A DNA stretch of 18,064 nt, taken from Hyphomicrobiaceae bacterium UBA4118 (GTDB lineage Bacteria > Pseudomonadota > Alphaproteobacteria > Rhizobiales > Methyloligellaceae). Of this stretch, positions 1 to 7,525 are shown in pieces. The DNA is taken from contig DFXC01000046.1 in the NCBI GenBank assembly GCA_002383105.1, positions 1,778-19,841 of the forward strand, read 5' to 3'. The notes beneath the pieces are model-generated. The model was not told the DNA's origin and ran no database searches. It saw only the letters and a program-made list of their open reading frames with translations. The position numbers were made by a program, and so were the translations under genes. Each line of letters opens with the position of its first letter. Positions within the stretch are counted from its first letter, which is position 1.

Positions 1-38
1 TAGACGCTTCAGGCTCCCGGGCTGGGCAGCCGGACGCC

Positions 39-68
39 TTGTCAAAGCAATAGCGCAAATAGTAACAT
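39..68 (+). promoter_or_regulatory. Possible sigma-70-type promoter of the LysR gene
   Basis: A TTGTCA hexamer at 39-44 and a TAACAT hexamer at 63-68 are separated by 18 bases. Five of six and four of six bases match the -35 and -10 consensus. Transcription would start near 75, about 30 bases before the preferred ATG. No convincing T-N11-A LysR box was found, so autoregulation cannot be argued. The start of the window cuts off any upstream gene. Confidence 0.3.
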
Positions 69-107
69 GCACGTAGTGAACTCTTCTCAGCAGAATTGTT
101 GCACGCC

Positions 108-1028
108 ATGCACTTAAGGGAGGTCGATGCCAATTTGCTGGTGACGCTGGATGCGTTGCTGGTGGACGCGAGCGTCACCCGCGCCGCTGAGCGGCTGGGG
201 AGGAGCGCCTCGGCCATCAGCCATGCGCTGGCCAAGCTCCGCGAAATCTTCGCCGACGAGCTCTTCGTCCGCGCGGGCCAGCGTCTCGTGCCCACCGCCA
301 AGGCCCTCGAGCTTGCACCCACCGTTCACGTCATCCTGGCCGGCATGGAGAGCCTGCTCAGGCCGAGCCAGCCGTTCGACGCGTCGCTTGCCGTGCGCGA
401 CTTCGCCATCGCCGCGAGCGAGGCGGGCGAGCTCATTCTGGTGCAGCCCCTTCGCCAGCGCTTGCAGCGTCTGGCCCCGAGCGTGCACGCGGGTTGGACG
501 CCGTCGCATCGCGACGAGAACGCCGACGCGCTTCGCCACGCGCGCTGCCATTTCGTGATCGATATCGAGGGCGGCGCCGTGCCGGCGCCGGACATCCGCG
601 TGCTCAAGCTGTTCGACGATAAGCTCGCCACACTCGCCCGCCCGGGGCATCCTTTCGCGCAACGGAAGCCGAAAGAAGCTGCCTTCGCCGAGGCCGACCA
701 TATCGCCGTGAACTCGCTTCCCGCCATCGAGCTGATCGACCGCGAGCTTGCGGCGAAGAAGCTCAGCTGCACCATCTCCTCGCGCGTCTCCTCGGTGCTG
801 GTCGGGCTCCTGCTCGCGTTGAATGGCGATGCGCTGCTCACGCTGCCGGCGTCCTTGGCGCTGATCATCGAGAAGCAGTTCGGGCTCGTCCGCGTTGCCC
901 AGCCCTTTGGGTCCATCGCTTTTCCGCTAAGGCTGTTGTGGCATTCGAGCTATGACCGCGACGAGTGCCATGAATGGGTGCGCGGCGAGCTTGTCGGCCT
1001 CGCGCGGGAGATCGAGAGCGCCGCGTGA
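108..1028 (+). CDS. LysR-family transcriptional regulator
   Basis: This is a DNA-binding regulator of the LysR family, 306 aa from the ATG at 108, a usual length. A winged helix-turn-helix lies at about residues 9-65, with the recognition stretch around SVTRAAERLGRSASAISHAL (residues 22-41) and the common LFVR motif after it. The rest is a periplasmic-binding-protein-like effector domain. The family start normally lies a few residues before the DxNLL motif, which favours ATG 108 over the in-frame TTG at 96; neither has a clear Shine-Dalgarno sequence. The hydrolase gene begins 11 bases after the stop on the same strand, so the two are probably co-transcribed. This differs from the divergent AmpR/AmpC arrangement. 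The N-terminus resembles the NodD/NahR branch by eye. The effector and targets are unknown. Confidence 0.9.
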   Translation: MHLREVDANLLVTLDALLVDASVTRAAERLGRSASAISHALAKLREIFADELFVRAGQRLVPTAKALELAPTVHVILAGMESLLRPSQPFDASLAVRDFAIAASEAGELILVQPLRQRLQRLAPSVHAGWTPSHRDENADALRHARCHFVIDIEGGAVPAPDIRVLKLFDDKLATLARPGHPFAQRKPKEAAFAEADHIAVNSLPAIELIDRELAAKKLSCTISSRVSSVLVGLLLALNGDALLTLPASLALIIEKQFGLVRVAQPFGSIAFPLRLLWHSSYDRDECHEWVRGELVGLAREIESAA

Positions 1029-1039
1029 GGGTGAACGGT

Positions 1040-2215
1040 ATGAAAGGAGCCCTCCGGCGGCTCGCCGCCTTCTATCTTCTCGCCGCCGTCTATCTTGGCG
1101 TCGCCATCGCCCTGACGATAAGCGCATCGGCGCCTGCGGCGGAACCGACGGACATTGAGAGCAATCTCACCATCGCCGTCGGCGGCACTGAGAAAGAGCT
1201 CGCGCTCGCAGACGCGATGGCCACGCTCAACATCCCATCGGTCAGCATCGCGCTCATCGATCACGACCGCATCGCGTGGGCTCACGCCTATGGTGCCGGG
1301 ACCACGCCCGACACGCTCTTTCAGGCGGCGTCGCTGTCGAAATTCGTGGCCGCCGTGGGAGCCATGCGCCTCGTCGATGCGAAGCGCCTCGGTCTCGATG
1401 AAGACGTGAACGCCGGGCTCACCTCCTGGAAGGTGCCGGCTAACGATTTCGACAAAGACCACCCAGTCACCCTGCGTGGTCTCCTCAGCATGACGGCAGG
1501 CATCGGCGTTCCGGGCTTCCTCGGCTATGAGCTTGGCGCGCCTCTGCCGACCCTGAGCCAAATCCTGGACGGCACGTCGCCGGCCAATTCGGCGCCGGTC
1601 ACGGTGACCGCGGTGCCGGGCGGCGCCTATCATTATTCAGGCGGCGGCTACGAGATTGCCGAAGCCCTCATGGTCGATGCCGCGCAGGCGCCCTTTGCCG
1701 AGACCATGGACAGTCTCGTGCTGAAGCCGGCCGGCATGAGAAGCAGCACCTTCGCGCAGCCCCTGCCCGCCGAGCTCGAGCCGCAAGCCGCGACCGGTCA
1801 TTTTGCCGACGGCAGAGAGCTCGCGAGCGGCTTCCATGTCTTCCCCGAGCACGCGGCGGCAGGGCTTTGGTCGACGCCATCGGACCTCGCCAATCTCCTG
1901 CTTGTGTTTGGCCGGGCATGGCGCGGGGAAAGCCGCCTCGTTCTTTTGCCCGACACGGCGCGGGAGATGTTGACGCGGCAGAATGGCGGTCCCTACGGGC
2001 TCGGCGCCGCTGTCGGCGAGGGCGCGGACTCGCCCGTTCTCATGAAGCGCGGGCAGAATGTGGGCTATCAGGCCTATCTCATCCTGCTCCCCGGCGAGGG
2101 CCAGGGCATGGTGGTGATGACCAATTCCGACAACGGGTCGATCCTGGCGGAAGCCTTGATCCGCAGGGCTGCCGCGCTGTATGGCTGGCCGCCCCTCGGA
2201 GCCTTGGCTGATTGA
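1040..2215 (+). CDS. Exported serine hydrolase, class C beta-lactamase / D-peptidase fold
   Basis: This 391-aa protein belongs to the large serine beta-lactamase-like family, whose members include D,D-peptidases, esterases and amidases. A hydrophobic signal sequence covers about residues 8-30 and could be cleaved near APAA-E, so the enzyme probably acts in the periplasm. The nucleophile motif SLSK is at residues 98-101, with S98 acylated and K101 as base. The second motif is YSG at 199-201, where YxN is typical. The third motif appears to be KRG at 336-338, in the place where many relatives have an HGG-type motif. The C-terminal stretch VVMTNSDNG is typical of the family. ATG 1040 is preferred because an AGGG at 1028-1031 lies 8 bases ahead; the upstream in-frame GTG at 1031 has no such site. 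Its substrate cannot be told from sequence, and beta-lactam resistance should not be assumed. Confidence 0.85.
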   Translation: MKGALRRLAAFYLLAAVYLGVAIALTISASAPAAEPTDIESNLTIAVGGTEKELALADAMATLNIPSVSIALIDHDRIAWAHAYGAGTTPDTLFQAASLSKFVAAVGAMRLVDAKRLGLDEDVNAGLTSWKVPANDFDKDHPVTLRGLLSMTAGIGVPGFLGYELGAPLPTLSQILDGTSPANSAPVTVTAVPGGAYHYSGGGYEIAEALMVDAAQAPFAETMDSLVLKPAGMRSSTFAQPLPAELEPQAATGHFADGRELASGFHVFPEHAAAGLWSTPSDLANLLLVFGRAWRGESRLVLLPDTAREMLTRQNGGPYGLGAAVGEGADSPVLMKRGQNVGYQAYLILLPGEGQGMVVMTNSDNGSILAEALIRRAAALYGWPPLGALAD

Positions 2216-2271
2216 GATCAGGCCGGCTCCCTCTGGCTTCTGTCATAATGCTCGACTAAAATGGGGATCAA

Positions 2272-2290
2272 GCCCGTCTGCCGAGCGGGC
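2272..2290 (+). other. Small stem-loop in the leader of the macroglobulin gene
   Basis: GCCCG at 2272-2276 is complementary to CGGGC at 2286-2290, giving a 5-bp GC stem with a 9-base loop. It sits five bases before the GGAGGA ribosome-binding site at 2295-2300. It lacks a T tract, so it is not a terminator of the hydrolase gene. It may influence translation, but a stem this short is common by chance at this GC content. Confidence 0.25.
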
Positions 2291-2305
2291 CCCCGGAGGA
2301 CGTCA

Positions 2306-5300
2306 ATGTTCGCATGGTTCCGCGCCGGCCTCGTCGCCGCGCTGTTTGTTATCGTCACCACCCCCACCCAAGCCGCCCAGAAGACTTTCCAAGACGACGC
2401 TCTCGACGATGCCGCGATCACGCTCGAGGCCGACCTCAAGGATGAGGCAGGCACCGTCGAGAAGCCGGTCATCAAGCTGAAGCAGGAGGGCGATGCGCTC
2501 ATCAAGGGGCAAGACCTCGAAGGCGCCGCCGACGTCTATGTCCAGATCGTGACCGTCGCGCCCGACGACGCCAAGGCCTGGCGCAGGCTCGCCGACATCT
2601 GGCTTCTCATTCCACCCTCCGACAACGACGACGGCTCGACGCGCTTCGAGCGGGCGCGGACTGCCGCCTATATCGCCTATCAACGCGCCACCACGCCTGA
2701 CGAGGAGGCTGCCGACCTCATCACGCTCGCCAATGCCTTCGGCAAGCGCGAGGAATGGCGGTCGGCGCTTAACGTGCTGAAGCTTTCGCTCAAGCTGCAC
2801 GACACGCCCGAGCTTAGAGCCCAATACGATGCGCTGCGCGAGAAGTACGGCTTCCGCGTCGCCAATTTCAGCGTCGATTCCGATGCGGCAAGCCCACGCG
2901 CCTGCTTCCAGTTCAGCGAGGCCCTGCCCAAACGCACCGACTTTTCGCCTTACGTGGCGGTGGCGGGCGAGGACAAGCCCGCGCTCTCGGTCGACGACCA
3001 GCAGATCTGCGTCGAAGGGCTGAAGCACGGCGAGACTTACGGCATCACGCTCCGCGCCGGGCTTCCCTCCACGGTCGATGAGGACCTGCTCAAGGACGCC
3101 GAGTTCACCATCTATGTGCGCGACCGCAGCCCCTCAGTGCGCCTCTCCGGCAAGGCTTATGTGCTGCCAAAAACCGGCCAGGAGGGCATCCCACTCATCA
3201 CCGTCAATACCGACACGGTCAAGGTCACGATCTACCAGATTGGCGACCGCAGTCTGCTCGACAACGTGCTCGGCTACGATTTCGAGCGCAATCTCCAGGG
3301 CTACACTCTCGACGAGATCGCCGATGAGAAGGGCGAGAAGGTGTGGACCGGCGAGCTCAAGGTGGAGAAGGAGCTCAACGCCGAGATCACGACGGCTTTC
3401 CCCGTCACCGAGGCGCTCCCCACCATGGCGCCGGGCGTCTACCTGCTAGCGGCCCAACCCGGCAACGTGTCGAGCGAGGACTATGGCGAACGCACCACCC
3501 AGTGGTTCATCGTCTCCGATCTCGGGCTCACGGCCTTCTCCGGCACTGACGGCATCCACGCCTTCGTCAATTCGCTCGCCACCACCGCGCCGCTCGGCGA
3601 CGTCGAGCTTCGCCTGCTAGCGCGCAACAACGAGGTGCTTGCCGTCAAGAAGACCGGCGCCGACGGCACCGTGACCTTCGAGCCCGGGCTAGCCCGCGGC
3701 GAAGGCGGGCTCTCGCCTGCCATGCTCGTCGCCTCTGGCGACGGCGGCGACTATGCGTTCTTGAATTTGAAGCAGTCGGCGTTCGATCTGACCGACCGAG
3801 GCGTTGCCGGGAGCGACGTTCCGCAAGGGCTTGATGCTTTCGTCTTCACCGAGCGCGGCGTCTACCGCACCGGCGAGACCGTGCATGTGACGACGCTATT
3901 GCGCAACGCGGCAGGCGTCGCTGTGCCCGACGTGAACTTGACGGTGGTCACCGAGCGCCCCGACGGAGTGGAATATCGGCGCAGCGTCGTGGCCGACCAG
4001 GGCCTTGGCGGGCGCTCGCTCGACGTGCCGATCATTTCTTCGGCGCCCACCGGCACCTGGCGCGTCGCCGTTTATTCGGACCCCAAGCAGCCCTCGATCG
4101 GCGAGGTCAGCTTCCTGGTCGAGGACTACGTTCCGGATCGGCTGGAGTTCGACCTCACCACGACGGCAACCAGCATCTCGCCGACGGACCCGGCGGAAGT
4201 CACTCTTGACGGCCACTTCCTCTATGGCGCGCCCGCTTCAGGCCTCGACATCGAGGGCGAGGTCAATATCGCCAAGGCCGCCGAGCGGCCGGGCTATCCG
4301 GGTTATCTGTTCGGTCTCAATGCGGCCGATCAGGCCGACCAGGATGAAGACGTCGGCACCGAGGCCATCCCGCTTGGCGACCTGCCGCAGACCGACGACG
4401 CCGGCAAGGCGACCTTCACCGTCGACCTTACCAAGGTTCCGGCCTCGACCAAGCCGCTCGAGGCCAATATCGTGGTGCGGCTCGCCGAGCCCGGCGGCCG
4501 GGCAATCGAGCGAAGTCTCACCCTTCCCATCACGCCCAAGGCAGCGATGATCGGCGTGAAGCCGCTGTTCTCTGGACGGTCGCTCAGCGATAACGATACG
4601 GCGAGCTTCGACGTCGCCTTGGTCGCGCCGGACGGCAAGGCCACCGCCGCCACCGGGCTCAAATGGCAACTGCTCAGCATCGAGTCCAAATATCAGTGGT
4701 ACCGCAACAACGGCTATTGGCAGTACGAGCCCATCAAAGTGACGCGCCGCGTCGCCGACGGCACCATCGACGTGACGCCGGATAAGCCCGGCAAGATCTC
4801 CGTTCCCGTCACCTGGGGCCGCTACCGGCTCGAAGTGGCTGGTCCCGACCCGCAAGGGCCCGAGACGACGATTGGGTTCGATTCCGGCTGGTACGCAGAA
4901 GCCTCCGCCGACACGCCGGACCTGCTCGAGATCGCTCTCGACAAGCCCGAATATAAGCCAGGCGACACCATGACCGTGGCCGTCACTGCGCGGAGTGCGG
5001 GCAAAGTCACGCTCGCCGTGATCGGCGACCGGCTGATCACCACCACCACGACCGATGTCGAGCCGGGTCTCGTCAAGCTTCCCCTCACTGTGGGCAACGA
5101 CTGGGGCACCGGCGCCTATGTGCTCGCTACGCTGCGGCGTCCGCTCGACGCGGCCGAGAAGCGCATGCCGGGGCGCGCCATCGGCGTGCGGTGGTTCAGC
5201 GTCGACAAGGCGGCGCACACCATCGGCATCGCCATGGACCTGCCGGGGCTGATCCGCCCGGAGACCACGCTCCGCGTGCCAGTCAAACTTTCCGGGCTTT

Positions 5301-7525
5301 CGCCCAACGAGGAGGCGCGCATCGTCGTCTCCGCCGTCGATGTCGGCATCCTCAACCTCACCAACTACAAGGTGCCCAACCCCGACGACTATTATCTCGG
5401 CCAGCGCAAGCTCTCCTCCGAGATCCGCGACCTTTACGGGCAGCTGATCGACGGCATGCAAGGCACCAAGGGCCAGATCCGCACCGGCGGCGATTCCGGC
5501 GAGGGCGAGCTCCAGGGCAGCCCGCCGACCCAGCCGCCGCTTGCGCTTTATTCCGGCATTGTCGCCGTCGGTCCCGACGGCACCGCCGAGGTCAACTTCG
5601 ACATTCCGGGCTTCGTCGGCACCGTGCGGGTTATGGCGGTCGCTTGGAGCAACGACAAGGTGGGCCACGCCTCAGGCGATGTGGTGGTGCGCGATCCTGT
5701 GGTGGTCACCGCTACGCTGCCGCGCTTCCTGCTGACCGGCGACCAGAGCACGCTCCGCCTCGACCTCGACAATGTCGAGGGGGAGACCGGCGACTATCAG
5801 ATCACCGTCACCACCGACGGGCCCTTGAGCGTCGAAGGCACCGCCAAGACCATCGCGCTCGAGGCCAAGAAGCGCGGCGCGGTCAGCATGCCCATCTCTG
5901 CCACAGGGGTGGGGTCGGGCACGGTGGCGGTCGCGGTCAGCGGCCCCGGCGGCTATAAGCTCGCGCGGGCTTATCCGCTGACGGTCAAGCCCTCGACGCA
6001 GGTGCTGGCGCGGCGCACGGTCAAGCCGCTCGCTCCTGGACAAAGCATCACCCTGTCGGGAGATGTCTTCACTGACCTCGTGAAGGGGACGGGCAAGGTC
6101 TCGCTCTCGGTGACGCCGTCGGCCGCGCTCGACGTGGCGACCTTGCTCGCCGCGCTCGACCGCTATCCGCTCGGCTGCACCGAGCAGATCGTGAGCCGGG
6201 CCCTGCCACTGCTCTATGTCAACGAGCTGTCGCTCGATGCGCAGCTCGCGGTCGATACCGGCGTCGATGAGCGCATCGCCAAGGGCATCGAGACGGTGCT
6301 GGCGCGGCAAGGCTCGGAGGGCGCCTTCGGACTTTGGGAGCCTGGCGGCGACGACGCCTTCCTCGACTCCTATGTGACGGACTTTCTGACCAGGGCGCGA
6401 GCCCGCGGCTTCTCCGTCTCGGACGACCAGTTCAAGCTCGCGCTCGATCGGTTGCGGAACTATGTGAGCACGGCGCCCGACGTTTCCACCGACGGCGGGC
6501 TCGCGCTCTCCTACGCGCTCTACGTGCTCGCCCGCAACGGCATGGCGCCGGTCGGCGACCTTCGCTACATCGCCGACGTCAAGCTCGGCGACCTTGCCAC
6601 CCCGACGGCCAAGGCTGAAATCGGCGCGGCGCTCGCCATGCTGGGCGACAGGGTCCGGGCGGAGAAGGCGTTCGATGCGGCGCTCGGCGCGCTGCCGAAG
6701 GACCCCAAGCCCGAGTACGGCCGCACCGATTACGGTTCGGCCCTGCGCGACGCCGCCGCCGTGGTCACTTTGGCCGCCGAAGGCGACGCGCCGAACGTAA
6801 TCCTGGCGAGCGCCACGCAGAGGATCGATGCCGCGCGCAACGTGGTCAGATATACCTCGACGCAAGAGGACGCCTGGCTCGTGCTCGCCGCACGCGCTCT
6901 CGGCAAGCAAGGCGTGAGCCTCGCGGTCAATGACGGCGGCCAAGAGGGCCCGCTCTATCGCACCTTGACCGAGGAGCAGCTGGCCACCAACCCGCTGACG
7001 GTGACCAATTCCGGACAAACGTCGCTTGACGCCGTGGTCTCGGTGAGCGGCTCGCCGATCACGCCGGAGCCCGCTGCCGAGCATGGCTTCAAGATCGAGC
7101 GCAGCTTCCACAATCTCGACGGCAGCGATGCCGATGCCACCCAGGCGAAGCAGAACGAGCGCTTCGTCGTGGTGCTCACAGTGACCGAGCCGCAGCCCGA
7201 GTTTGCGCGCGTGGCGCTGACCGACTACGTGCCGGCGGGCTTCGAGATCGACAACCCGCACCTCGTCTCATCGGGCGACACGGGCACGCTCGACTGGATC
7301 GAAAATGCCGGCTCGCCGGTCTATACCGAGTTCCGCGACGACCGTTTCACGGCGGCGTTCGAGCGGCGGACCGGCGATGCCCCGGTCTATACGGTGGCCT
7401 ATGTGGTGCGCGCGGTCTCTCCCGGGACCTACGTGCTGCCCCAGGCGGTGGTCGAGGACATGTATCAGCCCGACCGCTTCGGCCGCACCGGAACGGGCGA
7501 GGTCACGGTCGCCCCGGCGAAATGA
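2306..7525 (+). CDS. Bacterial alpha-2-macroglobulin, thioester type
   Basis: This 1739-aa secreted protease trap is a homologue of E. coli YfhM. A protease cuts its bait region, the protein changes shape, and a Cys-Gln thioester binds the attacker. The ATG at 2306 is chosen because GGAGGA (2295-2300) lies 5 bases upstream and a signal peptide follows (about residues 1-22, ending TPTQA). The ATG at 2261 has no ribosome-binding site. There is no lipobox cysteine, so unlike YfhM it should be soluble in the periplasm. An alpha-helical, TPR-like stretch covers about residues 55-190. Macroglobulin repeats follow, including FTERGVYRTGETVH at 514-527 and LDKPEYKPGD at 878-887. A flexible Gly/Pro/Ser-rich segment at about 1052-1078 is the likely bait region. 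The thioester motif is CTEQ at 1291-1294, and a receptor-like domain ends the protein. The stop overlaps the PBP1C start. Confidence 0.95.
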   Translation: MFAWFRAGLVAALFVIVTTPTQAAQKTFQDDALDDAAITLEADLKDEAGTVEKPVIKLKQEGDALIKGQDLEGAADVYVQIVTVAPDDAKAWRRLADIWLLIPPSDNDDGSTRFERARTAAYIAYQRATTPDEEAADLITLANAFGKREEWRSALNVLKLSLKLHDTPELRAQYDALREKYGFRVANFSVDSDAASPRACFQFSEALPKRTDFSPYVAVAGEDKPALSVDDQQICVEGLKHGETYGITLRAGLPSTVDEDLLKDAEFTIYVRDRSPSVRLSGKAYVLPKTGQEGIPLITVNTDTVKVTIYQIGDRSLLDNVLGYDFERNLQGYTLDEIADEKGEKVWTGELKVEKELNAEITTAFPVTEALPTMAPGVYLLAAQPGNVSSEDYGERTTQWFIVSDLGLTAFSGTDGIHAFVNSLATTAPLGDVELRLLARNNEVLAVKKTGADGTVTFEPGLARGEGGLSPAMLVASGDGGDYAFLNLKQSAFDLTDRGVAGSDVPQGLDAFVFTERGVYRTGETVHVTTLLRNAAGVAVPDVNLTVVTERPDGVEYRRSVVADQGLGGRSLDVPIISSAPTGTWRVAVYSDPKQPSIGEVSFLVEDYVPDRLEFDLTTTATSISPTDPAEVTLDGHFLYGAPASGLDIEGEVNIAKAAERPGYPGYLFGLNAADQADQDEDVGTEAIPLGDLPQTDDAGKATFTVDLTKVPASTKPLEANIVVRLAEPGGRAIERSLTLPITPKAAMIGVKPLFSGRSLSDNDTASFDVALVAPDGKATAATGLKWQLLSIESKYQWYRNNGYWQYEPIKVTRRVADGTIDVTPDKPGKISVPVTWGRYRLEVAGPDPQGPETTIGFDSGWYAEASADTPDLLEIALDKPEYKPGDTMTVAVTARSAGKVTLAVIGDRLITTTTTDVEPGLVKLPLTVGNDWGTGAYVLATLRRPLDAAEKRMPGRAIGVRWFSVDKAAHTIGIAMDLPGLIRPETTLRVPVKLSGLSPNEEARIVVSAVDVGILNLTNYKVPNPDDYYLGQRKLSSEIRDLYGQLIDGMQGTKGQIRTGGDSGEGELQGSPPTQPPLALYSGIVAVGPDGTAEVNFDIPGFVGTVRVMAVAWSNDKVGHASGDVVVRDPVVVTATLPRFLLTGDQSTLRLDLDNVEGETGDYQITVTTDGPLSVEGTAKTIALEAKKRGAVSMPISATGVGSGTVAVAVSGPGGYKLARAYPLTVKPSTQVLARRTVKPLAPGQSITLSGDVFTDLVKGTGKVSLSVTPSAALDVATLLAALDRYPLGCTEQIVSRALPLLYVNELSLDAQLAVDTGVDERIAKGIETVLARQGSEGAFGLWEPGGDDAFLDSYVTDFLTRARARGFSVSDDQFKLALDRLRNYVSTAPDVSTDGGLALSYALYVLARNGMAPVGDLRYIADVKLGDLATPTAKAEIGAALAMLGDRVRAEKAFDAALGALPKDPKPEYGRTDYGSALRDAAAVVTLAAEGDAPNVILASATQRIDAARNVVRYTSTQEDAWLVLAARALGKQGVSLAVNDGGQEGPLYRTLTEEQLATNPLTVTNSGQTSLDAVVSVSGSPITPEPAAEHGFKIERSFHNLDGSDADATQAKQNERFVVVLTVTEPQPEFARVALTDYVPAGFEIDNPHLVSSGDTGTLDWIENAGSPVYTEFRDDRFTAAFERRTGDAPVYTVAYVVRAVSPGTYVLPQAVVEDMYQPDRFGRTGTGEVTVAPAK

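Noticed and set aside
108..2215. AmpR-AmpC type inducible beta-lactamase locus.
   Set aside because: ampR and ampC are divergent, whereas these genes are in tandem. The hydrolase also lacks the standard class C second and third motifs, so resistance should not be inferred.
3896..7261. Long antisense open frames opposite the macroglobulin gene, some above 450 codons.
   Set aside because: They are expected from strong G/C third-position bias on the real strand. They are rich in Arg, Gly and Ala, lack ribosome-binding sites and resemble no family.
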